A stretch of DNA of 64,000 bases from Paracoccus albicereus. GTDB taxonomy: Bacteria > Pseudomonadota > Alphaproteobacteria > Rhodobacterales > Rhodobacteraceae. The stretch lies in the NCBI RefSeq assembly GCF_024359525.1, contig NZ_JAKZEU010000007.1, positions 62,001 through 126,000 of the forward strand, read 5' to 3'. Of this stretch, positions 26,044 to 35,403 are shown one piece after another; the stretch's first letter is position 1; every line of letters starts with the position of its first letter. The notes under the pieces were generated by a model. That model ran no database searches. It had not been told where the DNA came from and worked only from the letters and a program-made list of their open reading frames with translations. Made by a program: the position numbers and the translations under genes.

Positions 26044-27588
26044 ATGAAACGCCGAGATTTCATCCATTCTACCGGCGCCCTGATGCTTGCGGGCGGCGTA
26101 TCGATGCCGGCTTTTCAGGCTCGGGCCCAGAACGCAGCCGACGAACCCGCTGCCGGCAGTTTCGGCTTCGAGGAAGTCGCCGCATTGGCAGCCGAACGCG
26201 CGACGCGGCTTTACACTCAACCCGTCGCCGAGCAGGTCGGCAGCTTTGCCGATCTCGACTACGACGCCTATCGCGCCATCCGCTTTCGCCGCGATCGCGA
26301 TCCGTTCGCCGAGCTTCCCAATTTTGGCCTGGACCTGCTTCCCCCCGGATCGATCTTCTACGAGCCGATCAATGTCAGCATCGTCCGCAACGGCACCCCG
26401 CGTCGGTTGGAATTCGATCCGGCGATGCTGGAGTTCGATGCGTCGCAGTTTCCGGATGGGGCCGATCTCGAAACGGTCGGCGACATGGGCTGGTCGGGGT
26501 TCCGGCTGCGGACGCTGCTGAACCGGCCCGGTGTCATGGACGAGTTTCTGGTCTTTCAGGGCGCGAGTTATTTCCGCGCCGTCGCACGCGGCACGCTGTA
26601 CGGCCTGTCGGCGCGCGGTCTTGCGATCAAGACCGGAAGCCCTGACGGCGAGGAATTTCCCCTGTTCACCGATTTCTGGATCCACGAGCCGCGCCCGGAC
26701 GCGGAATCGATCAGGATCCACGCGGCGCTGGATAGCCGCTCGCTGACTGCGGCATTCCAGTTCGACGTCACCCCGGGCGATGTGACGCGGATGCGCACGC
26801 GGCTTGCCATCTTCCCGCGCGTCGATCTTCGCGAAACCGGAATCGCACCGCTGACGTCGATGTTCTGGTTCAGCCCTGCCAGCCGCCGCAATGTCGATGA
26901 TTATCGCCCGGCCGTCCATGACAGCGACGGGCTGCAGATCCACACCGGCGCCGGCCAGGCCTTGTGGCGCACGTTGCAATCGTCGAACTCGCTTCAGATC
27001 TCGTCTTTTGTGGATGACGGGCCCAAAGGTTTCGGTCTGGTCCAGCGAAACCGCGAATTTGACGATTACCAGGACGCCGAAGCACGTTACGACCTGCGTC
27101 CGTCCGCCTGGATCGAGCCTGAGGGCGACTGGGGCGAGGGTGAGGTCCGTCTGATCGAAATACCGGTCGAGAACGAGTTCAACGACAACATCGTCGCCTA
27201 CTGGCTGCCCAAGGACGTGATGGCCAAGGGTGAACGTCACGATTTCCGCTATACCCTGAGCTTCGCGTCACGGCTGCCGCGCGACCTGCCCGTGGCGCGG
27301 GTTCGCGACGTCCGCGCGGGCCGTTCGATCAACGATGAATCGATCCGCAGTTTCATCGTCGATTTTGATCTGGCTCCGTTCCGCGACACTCTGCCGCAAT
27401 CCAAGGTGACGACCTCTTCCGGCGAGATCGTCCATGCCTATCTGAAGCCTCTTCCCGAAGAGGATGTGCTGCGCCTCGCCTTCGAGTTTCGTCCCGGTAA
27501 CGAGAAGATGGTCGAGTTGCAGGCCCTGCTGACCGATCCCGACGGATTGGCGCTGAGCGAAACATGGATGACCCGCTGGACGGCGTGA
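26044..27588 (+). CDS. opgG: Glucan biosynthesis protein G/D (OpgG/OpgD family)
   Basis: This 514-residue periplasmic protein is needed to form osmoregulated periplasmic glucans. The start at 26044 gives MKRRDFIHSTGALMLAGG, a twin-arginine signal like that of OpgD, cleaved near QARA. The mature chain starts FGFEEVAALAAERA and contains the family blocks YRAIRFRRDRDPF, IFYEPINVSIV, FTDFWIHEPRP and FWFSPASRRNVDDYRPAVHDSDGL. Family members are glucanase-like beta-sandwich proteins that shape the glucan backbone or its branches. The stop overlaps the start of opgH by 25 bases. I name it opgG from its place at the head of a G-H-C operon. Confidence 0.92.
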   Translation: MKRRDFIHSTGALMLAGGVSMPAFQARAQNAADEPAAGSFGFEEVAALAAERATRLYTQPVAEQVGSFADLDYDAYRAIRFRRDRDPFAELPNFGLDLLPPGSIFYEPINVSIVRNGTPRRLEFDPAMLEFDASQFPDGADLETVGDMGWSGFRLRTLLNRPGVMDEFLVFQGASYFRAVARGTLYGLSARGLAIKTGSPDGEEFPLFTDFWIHEPRPDAESIRIHAALDSRSLTAAFQFDVTPGDVTRMRTRLAIFPRVDLRETGIAPLTSMFWFSPASRRNVDDYRPAVHDSDGLQIHTGAGQALWRTLQSSNSLQISSFVDDGPKGFGLVQRNREFDDYQDAEARYDLRPSAWIEPEGDWGEGEVRLIEIPVENEFNDNIVAYWLPKDVMAKGERHDFRYTLSFASRLPRDLPVARVRDVRAGRSINDESIRSFIVDFDLAPFRDTLPQSKVTTSSGEIVHAYLKPLPEEDVLRLAFEFRPGNEKMVELQALLTDPDGLALSETWMTRWTA

Positions 27589-29693
27589 CCCTTACCGTGG
27601 CCGAGGACGCGGAAGCTTCGGCTTCGACGCAGCCGGCGCTCCCGCCCGAGGCACCGCTGGCGATGCCCGTTCAGGACCTGCGCGCCCGTCCGCGGCATGA
27701 CCATCCGCGTGCGCGTGAGGGCGCGCGCACCTGGCTCGCGCGCGCGATTGCCTTCGGTGGTACGGGCGTAATCGCCGTTCTTGGCTTTCTGCAAATGCTT
27801 GCGGCGTTCGGGGACCGACCGACGCCGATGCAGATCGTGCTGCTGATCCTGTTCGTTCCGACCTTCGCCTGGATCGGATTTTCCTTCTGCTCGACCTTGG
27901 CTGGGCTGCTGGCCCGTCCGATCACGACGCCGGCCGCAGCCGGGCGGGCGCGGATCGCGGTCATCATGCCGGTCTATCACGAGGATGCTGCGACCAGCAT
28001 CGGGCTGCTGACCGCGCTTGGTCGCGACATGGCGCAGCACGAGATGGCCGACCGGGCCGAATTGTTCGTCCTGTCGGATAGCCGCGACCCGGCAGTCGTG
28101 GTGGATGAGACTTTGGCGGTCGAGGCAGCGCGCCGCCTATCACCCCTTCCGATCTGGTATCGCCGCCGCGACGACAACGTGGATCGCAAGTCGGGCAACG
28201 TTGCCGATTTTGTTCGCCGCTGGGGCGGGCGCTACGATCAGATGGTCGTGCTGGATGCCGACAGCGTTCTGACCGGGTCGACCGTCGCGCATCTGTCCGC
28301 GCGGATGGAGGCTGATCCCGATCTTGCCCTGATCCAGACCATGCCGGTGCTGGTTGGCGGCGAGACGATTTTTGCCCGCCTGACGCAGTTTGCCGGGCGC
28401 ATCTACGGCCCCATGATCGCACGCGGCGTCGCGGCGTGGTCAGGCGATACCGGCAACTATTGGGGTCATAATGCGATCATCCGCGTCCCCGCCTTCGCCG
28501 AGGCCTGCGGTCTGCCTACGCTGAGCGGGCGCGCGCCCTTTGGCGGCTCGATCCTCAGCCACGATTTCGTGGAGGCGGCGGCCCTGTGCCGCGCGGGCTG
28601 GAAGGTGCGGCTGGACCATGATCTGCGCGGCAGCTACGAGGGCTGCCCGCCGACGCTGCTGGACATGGCCGCGCGCGAACGCCGCTGGGCGCAGGGCAAC
28701 CTGCAGCATCTCAGCCTGATCGGCATGCGCAGGACACGCACGATAAGCGGCGCGCATTTCGCCATTGGCGTGATGAGCTTCCTGATGAGCCCGATCTGGC
28801 TGGCACTGATCCTGGTTGGTCTGGTCCTGTCAGCGACGGTGCTGCTGTCCACGCCCGAATACTTTCCGACGGCCTACCAGCTTTTCCCGGACTGGCCCGT
28901 TTTCGATGCGCGGCGGATGCTGTGGCTTTTCGTGGCCGCGATGGCGCTACTCTATGTACCGAAATTCGTGGCCATCGTGCGGGCCTGGCGGCGATCGAGC
29001 CCCTCGCAGGCAGGCGGCGGCGGGCGTGTCTTTGCTAGCGCATTGGTCGAGATCGTGCTGTCCGCGCTGATCGCGCCGGTGCAGATGCTGATCCAGACCC
29101 GGCAGATCTTCGACATCCTGCGCGGACGCGACAGCGGATGGAACGCGCAGACCCGAGCCGGCTCGATGCCCGGCTGGAACGTCGTGCTGGCCAGTCATTG
29201 GTTGCATGTCGCCTTGGGGCTGGGAACGCTGATCGTGCTGGCACAATTCTCGCCTGCGCAGCTCATCTGGCTGTCGCCGATCCTGCTGGGGCTGATCCTG
29301 TCGCCTTTCACTTCGCGCTATTCGGCAAGTCCGGTGCTGGGCCGCCTTGCACGCCGGCAGGATCTGCTGGTCACGCCCGAGGAACGCGCGACGCCCGCCA
29401 TCATCGCGCAGGCGCAGGCCGTCACCCGGCGGCTGCCGCGCAGCGCTGAAGGGGATGCCTCGATCCTGCGCTTGGGTCGCGATCCCGATCTGCTGAAACG
29501 CCACATCGCGATGCTGCCGCCCCCCGCCGCCGACCGGGACCTTGCGACGCGTCTGCCTGCCATCACCGCCGAGGCGAAAATCGCGCACGCGGAGACACAG
29601 GCACAGGCTTTGTCGTTGCTCGACCGGGCAGAGACGGATGCGCTGATCTCGGACGCGGACCTTCTGCAGCGTTGGAGCCGGCTTCCGGCATGA
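27564..29693 (+). CDS. opgH: Glucan biosynthesis glucosyltransferase H
   Basis: This 709-residue inner-membrane GT2 enzyme polymerises UDP-glucose into the linear beta-glucan backbone and moves it to the periplasm. The N-terminal cytoplasmic region is followed by two transmembrane helices (about 50-105). The catalytic domain has VIMPVYHEDA, FVLSDSRDP, VVLDADSVLTGS (DxD) and ERRWAQGNLQH (the Q/RxxRW-type processive motif), and then further membrane segments. Translation overlaps opgG by 25 bases and opgC by four, so the three are one operon, probably tuned by osmolarity. Confidence 0.95.
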   Translation: MDDPLDGVTLTVAEDAEASASTQPALPPEAPLAMPVQDLRARPRHDHPRAREGARTWLARAIAFGGTGVIAVLGFLQMLAAFGDRPTPMQIVLLILFVPTFAWIGFSFCSTLAGLLARPITTPAAAGRARIAVIMPVYHEDAATSIGLLTALGRDMAQHEMADRAELFVLSDSRDPAVVVDETLAVEAARRLSPLPIWYRRRDDNVDRKSGNVADFVRRWGGRYDQMVVLDADSVLTGSTVAHLSARMEADPDLALIQTMPVLVGGETIFARLTQFAGRIYGPMIARGVAAWSGDTGNYWGHNAIIRVPAFAEACGLPTLSGRAPFGGSILSHDFVEAAALCRAGWKVRLDHDLRGSYEGCPPTLLDMAARERRWAQGNLQHLSLIGMRRTRTISGAHFAIGVMSFLMSPIWLALILVGLVLSATVLLSTPEYFPTAYQLFPDWPVFDARRMLWLFVAAMALLYVPKFVAIVRAWRRSSPSQAGGGGRVFASALVEIVLSALIAPVQMLIQTRQIFDILRGRDSGWNAQTRAGSMPGWNVVLASHWLHVALGLGTLIVLAQFSPAQLIWLSPILLGLILSPFTSRYSASPVLGRLARRQDLLVTPEERATPAIIAQAQAVTRRLPRSAEGDASILRLGRDPDLLKRHIAMLPPPAADRDLATRLPAITAEAKIAHAETQAQALSLLDRAETDALISDADLLQRWSRLPA

Positions 29694-30844
29694 ACCGTCT
29701 TGTCGCACTCGACATGCTGCGCGGCTACGCGCTGGTGTGCATCATGCTTGACCACATGCCGGCCTCGGTGCTGCGATCCTACACACTGGCCAACTTCTCG
29801 ATCTTCGATGCGGCCGAATTGTTCGTGTTGCTGTCGGGCTTTCTGGTCGGTCTGGTCTGGGACGGCGTCGAACGCAAGAACGGCCGACCCGCAGCGCGAC
29901 GCCGGTTTGCCCGCCGCGCTTTCGAGGTCTGGCGCGCGCTGGTCCTGGGCGGTGTTCTGATCGCGCTGATCTCGGCCGGGCTGCTCGCCATGGGGTGGAA
30001 GCATACGGCGATCTGGAACCAGTACGCGGTCTGGGTCATCGACAATCCGCTGGGCTATCTCGGCACGCTGATGACGATGTGGCTTCAGCCGAACCTGCTG
30101 GATGTGCTGGCAGTCTACGTCGTGCTGCTGGCCTCGGTCCCGGTGCTGGTGCCGCTGATGATCCGCTTTCCGCTGAGCTTCGGTGCCGGGTCCGTCGCAC
30201 TGTGGTTCGTGGCCCCGGTCCTGAACGGCCTGATCCCCAATCACAGCGGCGGCGGACTGCTGTTCAACCCGTTCGGTTGGCAGATGCTGTTCTTCACAGG
30301 CGTCGCGATGGGCCTGTTCCGCCGCCGCCTGATGACCGAACTGATGCCGCACGCGCGGCTTCTGACGTTGCTTTCGGCCGGCATGTTCATCTTTGGCGCG
30401 ACGATCGTGATCGCATCGAAATTCGGCGAACCCGCCCTGCCCCTGCGGAATGGCCTGAAGGAAATCTACGGGACGATCGACAAGTGGCCGCTGGATGGCA
30501 CCCGTTATCTGGCGATCCTCGCGGCAAGCTGGCTGGTCGCCGTGCCGCTTGCAGACCCGATGAGGCGTCTGGCCGAAACGCGGATCGGCGTGGCGCTGCA
30601 GCAGATCGGTCGCGGCGGGCTGTGGTCTTTCATCGCCTGCGTCGTCCTTTCGGTCTTGGGAGACGCGCTGCAGATCAACCCCGCAGACCAGACCTTCGCC
30701 GAAAAGTTGCCGGTCGATCTGTGGGTGATGCTGACGCTCTGGTGGCTGTCCATCATGTGGCTGAACTGGGGTGCGCCTTGGCAGAAGGCCCGACGCTCGA
30801 CGCCTGCACCGGCCGCCCAGAACGGCCCGAAAACAACCTCCTGA
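29690..30844 (+). CDS. opgC: OpgC-family membrane acyl (succinyl) transferase
   Basis: This 384-residue inner-membrane protein has about ten transmembrane segments. It starts MNRLVALDMLRGYALVCIMLDHMP, the OpgC signature with the conserved acyltransferase-3 Asp-His. The block SIFDAAELFVLLSGFLVGL is also typical. In Rhodobacter and E. coli OpgC adds succinyl groups to periplasmic glucans. ATG at 29690 overlaps the opgH stop by four bases; the frame's upstream ATG at 29672 would overlap more and adds no similarity. Last gene of the opg operon. Confidence 0.93.
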   Translation: MNRLVALDMLRGYALVCIMLDHMPASVLRSYTLANFSIFDAAELFVLLSGFLVGLVWDGVERKNGRPAARRRFARRAFEVWRALVLGGVLIALISAGLLAMGWKHTAIWNQYAVWVIDNPLGYLGTLMTMWLQPNLLDVLAVYVVLLASVPVLVPLMIRFPLSFGAGSVALWFVAPVLNGLIPNHSGGGLLFNPFGWQMLFFTGVAMGLFRRRLMTELMPHARLLTLLSAGMFIFGATIVIASKFGEPALPLRNGLKEIYGTIDKWPLDGTRYLAILAASWLVAVPLADPMRRLAETRIGVALQQIGRGGLWSFIACVVLSVLGDALQINPADQTFAEKLPVDLWVMLTLWWLSIMWLNWGAPWQKARRSTPAPAAQNGPKTTS

Positions 30845-30950
30845 GACGCGGAGATGCGTCCAATCTGCACTGTTTCGCGGCAGCTTGTTGTTGTGTCCTC
30901 CCGCGAATGGTTGCAGGCTTTGGCCAGTCAATAGCAACTGGGAGCGTGAC

Positions 30951-31952
30951 ATGTTCAACAAACGCATCATGGGTCTTGCGACCGCGGCGCTGATGGCCAT
31001 CAGCGGCGTCGCGAGCGCGCAGGAGATGCAGTTCTTCCGCATCGGAACCGGCGGCACGGCCGGGACCTATTACCCGATCGGCGGCCTTCTCGCGAACGCC
31101 ATTTCGTCGCCGCCGGGCTCGCGCGCCTGCGAAGAAGGCGGCTCGTGCGGGGTTCCGGGCCTGGTCGCGTCCGCCGTGGCTGCGAACGGCTCGGTCGCCA
31201 ACGTGAACGCGATCATGGGCGGCACGCTGGAATCGGGCTTCTCGCAGGGTGACGTCGCCGCCTGGGCGCAGACGGGTACCGGCATCTGGAAGGATCAACC
31301 GCCCGCCGACAAGCTGCGCGCGATCGCCAACCTTTATCCGGAATCGATCCACCTCGTCGCTTCGGCGGATAGCGGCATCAATTCGGTCGCCGATCTCAAG
31401 GGCAAGCGCGTGTCGCTGGACGAGCCCGGTTCGGGGACGCTGGTCGATGCGCAGCTGATCCTGGGTGCTGCCGGCCTGAGCGAGGCGGACATCACGCCCG
31501 AATACCTCAAGCCCGATCAGGCGGCCGAGCGGATGAAGGACGGCGCGATGGACGCGTTCTTCTTCGTCGGTGGGTATCCTGCCGGCGCGATCGCCGAACT
31601 GGCCAGCCAGGATGACGTGAAGATCGTTCCGATCGAGGGCGAGATCGCGGCCAAGGTCATGGAAAGCAAGTTCTTCTCCGAAGACACCATCCCCAGCGGC
31701 ACCTACGAGGGCAACGACGAGGACGTCACCACCATCGCCGTCGGCGCGCAGTGGGTCACCTCGGCCGACCAGCCCGAAGAACTGATCTACGAGATCACCA
31801 AGGCGCTGTGGAATGACAACACCCGCGTTCAACTGGATGCGGGCCATGCCAAGGGCAAGATGATCACCAAGGAAAACGCGCTGTCCGGTCTGGGCCTGCC
31901 GCTGCATCCGGGTGCCGAGCGCTTCTACAAGGAAGCCGGCCTGATGGAGTGA
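30951..31952 (+). CDS. TAXI-family TRAP transporter solute-binding protein
   Basis: This 333-residue periplasmic receptor has a Sec signal (MFNKRIMGLATAALMAISGVASA). The mature part begins FRIGTGGTAGTYYPIGGLLA, the defining TAXI N-terminus. The later LKGKRVSLDEPGSGT and DAFFFVGGYPAGAI blocks also fit. Known TAXI ligands include glutamate/aspartate and 2-oxoglutarate, but the ligand here is not determined. The longer frame from 30771 is rejected: GGGAG precedes ATG 30951 and the extra residues overlap opgC. It is co-transcribed with the fused permease downstream. Confidence 0.94.
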   Translation: MFNKRIMGLATAALMAISGVASAQEMQFFRIGTGGTAGTYYPIGGLLANAISSPPGSRACEEGGSCGVPGLVASAVAANGSVANVNAIMGGTLESGFSQGDVAAWAQTGTGIWKDQPPADKLRAIANLYPESIHLVASADSGINSVADLKGKRVSLDEPGSGTLVDAQLILGAAGLSEADITPEYLKPDQAAERMKDGAMDAFFFVGGYPAGAIAELASQDDVKIVPIEGEIAAKVMESKFFSEDTIPSGTYEGNDEDVTTIAVGAQWVTSADQPEELIYEITKALWNDNTRVQLDAGHAKGKMITKENALSGLGLPLHPGAERFYKEAGLME

Positions 31953-31975
31953 TTTCGCTCCGCTGACACCGCTGC

Positions 31976-31992
31976 GGGCGCCGCCGGCGCCC
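31976..31992 (+). other. Stem-loop between binding protein and permease genes
   Basis: GGGCGCC (31976-31982) pairs with GGCGCCC (31986-31992) across a 3-base loop. No U-run follows. Such intergenic hairpins often stabilise the upstream mRNA so that the binding protein is made in excess over the permease; that role here is inference. Confidence 0.5.
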
Positions 31993-32029
31993 GTGGCACG
32001 CCGATCACTTCACCCAGCAGGACAGCGCC

Positions 32030-34120
32030 ATGGCCGACCACAAGCCCGAGCATTACGACGACGCCCCGACGCTGACCGCCGAGGAATTGGACAAGCTCGA
32101 ACAGGATTACGACCCTGAGATGCGGTTCAGGGCGCTGCCGCGCCCGACCGAGGTCCTGGCCGGCATCATCCTGTTCCTGCTGGCCTGCTACCACTATTAC
32201 ACCGCCGGCTTCGGCATCCCGCAGGCAACCGTCCATCGGGGCTTGCATCTGGGCGTCACGCTGTTCGTGGTGTTCCTGTCCTTCCAGGCCTTCGGCAGTC
32301 GCGCGCCGCGCCGGGGGACGTTCGATGTTCTCGGCCTGCCGATCGCCGACTGGATCATGGCCTTCGCAGGCGCCATCGCGGCTTTCTACGTGCCCTGGAT
32401 CTACAGCGAACTGGCCTTCCGTGTCGGCAACCCGAACACCACCGACATCGTCATGGGCACGATCCTGATCGTGGTCCTGCTGGAGGCCGTGCGCCGGTCC
32501 ATGGGCTGGCCGCTGCCGGTGATCGCGATTCTGTTCATCTGCTATGCATTGTTTGGACAGCATATTCCGGGCGTTCTGGTCCATCCCGGCGCAAGCTGGA
32601 CCAACGTGGTCAATCACCTCTACCTCACCAGCCAGGGCATCTACGGGACCGCCTTGGGCGTCATCGCGACCTATGTCTTCCACTTCGTGCTGTTCGGGGT
32701 GATGGCCACGCGGATCGGCCTGGGGCAATTGTTCATCGACGTGGCCTCGGCGCTTGCGGGCCGCTATCCGGGCGGACCGGCAAAGGTTTCGGTCCTGTCC
32801 TCGGCGCTGCTGGGGTCGATCTCTGGTTCGTCCATCGCCAACACCGTGACGACCGGCGCACTGACGATCCCGGCCATGATCAAGATCGGCTATCGTCGCC
32901 ATTTCGCCGCTGCAGTCGAAGCAGCCGCCTCGACCGGTGGGCAGATCACGCCGCCGGTCATGGGCGCTGTCGCCTTCCTCATGATCGAATATCTGGGCCT
33001 GCCGCTGACCACGATCCTGACGGCCGCCCTGGTCCCCGCCTTCATGCACTTCTTCGGCGTCCTTGTTCAGGTCCATCTGGAGGCCAAGCGCCTCGGCCTG
33101 CGCGGCCTGCACCCCGATGAGCTGCCCAACGCCTTCAAGGTCCTGCGCGAGGGCTGGCTGTCGGTCCTGCCGCTGATCATCCTGATCGCCGTGCTGCTGT
33201 CGGGCCGCACGCCCTTCGCCGCAGCCTTCTATTCGATCACCGCCTGCATTCTTGTCCTGATCTGGCAGGAATTCCGCGCCAAGGGCCTCGTCGATGGACT
33301 GAAGGCTGCCGCAGCGGGTGTCTATGACGGCTTCATCATGGGATCGAAGCAGTCGCTGTCGGTCACCGCTGCTGCCGCGCTGGTCGGCGTCGTCATCGGG
33401 GTCGTGACGCTGACGGGTGTCGGCTTCAAGATCGCCTACATGGTGACCAGCATCGCCGCCGGCTGGGCTGAGGGCGTGTCGAGCATGCTCGCTGTCCTGC
33501 CGTTCGAGATCATGGGCGTGCAGACGCTGACGCTACTCTTCACCCTGATCCTGACCGCGATCGTCTGCGTGCTGATGGGCTGCGGAATTCCCACGACCGC
33601 AAACTATATCATCATGGTCGCGGTCGCGGCACCGGTGCTGGGCCTGCTGCAGGTCCAGCCGATCGTCGCGCATTTCTTCGTCTTCTACTTCGGCGTGTTG
33701 GCGGATGTGACGCCACCCGTAGCGATGGCGGCCTATGCCGGCGCAGGGATCGCCGGAGCCAACGCCTTCAAGGCCGGCAACACTGCGTTTCGGCTGTCGA
33801 TGGGCAAGGCGCTGGTGCCGTTCGTCTTCGCCTTCCAGCCTTCGCTGCTGCTGGTCACCGACGGCTTCACCTGGCCTGCCTTCTTCCTTGCCTTCTCGGG
33901 CGCGGTCCTGGGCATCTGGTCGCTGTCGGCGGCGATCACCGGCTGGATGTTCGCGCCGACCTGGAAGATCGAACGTGCAGCGCTGGTCGTCGCCGCGATC
34001 CTGCTGGTCGCACCAAGCTGGCCCGCGACCATCATTGGACTGCTGATCCTGGCGCCAGTCGCCCTGCGTCAACTGGCGGCGAGCCGCAAGCAAAGCCCAA
34101 GCGCCGCCTCAACAGCCTAG
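32030..34120 (+). CDS. TRAP transporter fused permease (DctQM type, TAXI system)
   Basis: This 696-residue inner-membrane protein has the small four-helix Q domain (about 40-180) fused to the twelve-helix M domain (about 210-680). The blocks SALLGSISGSSIANTVTTGALTIP-like (split over 32813-32875), EAAASTGGQITPPVMGAVAFLM-like and MGCGIPTTANYIIMV are characteristic of the TAXI-type fusion. It is a sodium- or proton-driven secondary importer working with the binding protein encoded upstream. Its stop codon overlaps the convergent aldo/keto reductase gene by four bases. Confidence 0.95.
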   Translation: MADHKPEHYDDAPTLTAEELDKLEQDYDPEMRFRALPRPTEVLAGIILFLLACYHYYTAGFGIPQATVHRGLHLGVTLFVVFLSFQAFGSRAPRRGTFDVLGLPIADWIMAFAGAIAAFYVPWIYSELAFRVGNPNTTDIVMGTILIVVLLEAVRRSMGWPLPVIAILFICYALFGQHIPGVLVHPGASWTNVVNHLYLTSQGIYGTALGVIATYVFHFVLFGVMATRIGLGQLFIDVASALAGRYPGGPAKVSVLSSALLGSISGSSIANTVTTGALTIPAMIKIGYRRHFAAAVEAAASTGGQITPPVMGAVAFLMIEYLGLPLTTILTAALVPAFMHFFGVLVQVHLEAKRLGLRGLHPDELPNAFKVLREGWLSVLPLIILIAVLLSGRTPFAAAFYSITACILVLIWQEFRAKGLVDGLKAAAAGVYDGFIMGSKQSLSVTAAAALVGVVIGVVTLTGVGFKIAYMVTSIAAGWAEGVSSMLAVLPFEIMGVQTLTLLFTLILTAIVCVLMGCGIPTTANYIIMVAVAAPVLGLLQVQPIVAHFFVFYFGVLADVTPPVAMAAYAGAGIAGANAFKAGNTAFRLSMGKALVPFVFAFQPSLLLVTDGFTWPAFFLAFSGAVLGIWSLSAAITGWMFAPTWKIERAALVVAAILLVAPSWPATIIGLLILAPVALRQLAASRKQSPSAASTA

Positions 34121-35094
34121 ATGCCAAGCGCTCCCATCTGCTTTTCCGGATAGCGGCTGCCGGAAGCAGCGCCCGGGGCGAAGGCTGCTTCCAAAGCGGC
34201 CAGGTCCTCGGCCGACAGGCCCAGATCGATCGCGCCGACATTCTCGACGACCCAACGGGGCTGCTTCGCACCCGGAATGGTCACCACGTCGGGCCCGCGT
34301 GACAGGACCCACGCGATGGCAATCTGTGCCGGGGTGGCCATGTGTCGGTCAGCGACATCGCGCAGCACGTCAATCAATGGCAGGTTGCGCGCGATGTTGT
34401 CCGGCGCGAAGCGCGGGTGATCGCGGCGTCGATCTTCGGTGATCAGGCTGTCCACGTCGGGTATCGTTCCAGTCAGGAAGCCGCGCCCCAAGGGGGCATA
34501 GGCCACGAAACCGATGCCGAGGTCGCGGCAGGTCTGAATGATCCCACCCTCGACATCACGGGACCACAGCGACCATTCCGATTGCAGCGCCGCGATCGGG
34601 TGTGTGGCCGCGGCCCGACGGATCGTGTCCGGTCCCGCCTCGGACAGGCCCAGATGACGTACCTTTCCGGCCTCGACCAGCCGGGCCATCGCGCCGACCG
34701 TTTCTTCGATCGGAACGTCTGGATCGACACGGTGAAGATAGTAGAGGTCGATCGCCTCGACTCCCAGCCGTCCAAGGCTCGCATCGCATCCCGCTGTTAT
34801 ATGTTCGGGTCGCCCGTCCACCTTGCGCGGCGCAGCGGCGCGGCCGAGATTGCCGACCTTGGTCGCGATGATCGCCTCGTCCCGACGACCGCGCACCGCC
34901 TCGCCGATCAGGCGTTCGCCATGACCGTTGCCGTAAACATCTGCGGTGTCGAGCATCGTCATGCCTAGATCAAGCGCGCGATGGATCGCCGTCGTCGACG
35001 CGGCATCATCCCTTGTGCCGTAGGCCGTCGACATGCCCATGCAGCCAAGCCCGATCCGCGGCACCCTGAGGTCGCCCAACCGTGTCATTTCCAT
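34117..35094 (-). CDS. Aldo/keto reductase
   Basis: This 325-residue NADPH-dependent oxidoreductase has a TIM-barrel fold. The catalytic tetrad is visible: Asp and Tyr in MLDTADVYGNGHGE, Lys in IIATKVGNLG and His in YYLHRVDPD. The C-terminal IAIAWVLSRGPDVVTIPGAKQPR binds the cofactor. It resembles the YajO/Tas-like AKR11-13 group. It is the last chromosomal gene before the island border, 80 bases from the tRNA fragment. Substrate unknown. Confidence 0.93.
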   Translation of the reverse strand: MEMTRLGDLRVPRIGLGCMGMSTAYGTRDDAASTTAIHRALDLGMTMLDTADVYGNGHGERLIGEAVRGRRDEAIIATKVGNLGRAAAPRKVDGRPEHITAGCDASLGRLGVEAIDLYYLHRVDPDVPIEETVGAMARLVEAGKVRHLGLSEAGPDTIRRAAATHPIAALQSEWSLWSRDVEGGIIQTCRDLGIGFVAYAPLGRGFLTGTIPDVDSLITEDRRRDHPRFAPDNIARNLPLIDVLRDVADRHMATPAQIAIAWVLSRGPDVVTIPGAKQPRWVVENVGAIDLGLSAEDLAALEAAFAPGAASGSRYPEKQMGALGI

Positions 35095-35174
35095 CCCTCA
35101 CTCTCCCAACGCCACATGGCCGCGTGCATTACAGCCGCACGGGTCGGATGCGGCAAGTGTGGATTGCGGTGGGC

Positions 35175-35218
35175 TGGCGCACCCGAGAGGATTCGAACCT
35201 CTGGCCTCTGCCTTCGGA
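35175..35218 (-). other. 3' half of tRNA-Arg(CCG): attachment site and left border of the island
   Basis: On the minus strand this 44-base stretch fits tRNA positions 33 to 76 exactly. It has U33, anticodon CCG, AA, stem strand GGCAG, a 5-base variable loop, T-arm AGAGG-TTCGAAT-CCTCT, acceptor CGGGTGC, G73 and CCA. The 5' half (positions 1-32) is missing: homology stops at 35218 and unrelated sequence follows. Integrases of the type encoded at 35404 recombine in the anticodon loop of tRNA genes and leave such a 3' fragment at the far end. The orientation means the island lies to the right and the intact tRNA gene should be at its right end, beyond this window. Confidence 0.85.
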
Positions 35219-35403
35219 GCAATTTGTCCTGGCTATCCGAAATGCACGCTAGGACACGCTATGATACGACAATGCTTTGAAAAGTATGGACAACTCGGTC
35301 TCCCCTGCCGAAATCCATATCCGAAACTTCGCTCCGACTTTCATCCGGCTGCTTCCGTGGTGCTTCCGCGGAAACAGTCCGCTCTCCAAGGGGGAACCGC
35401 GCA

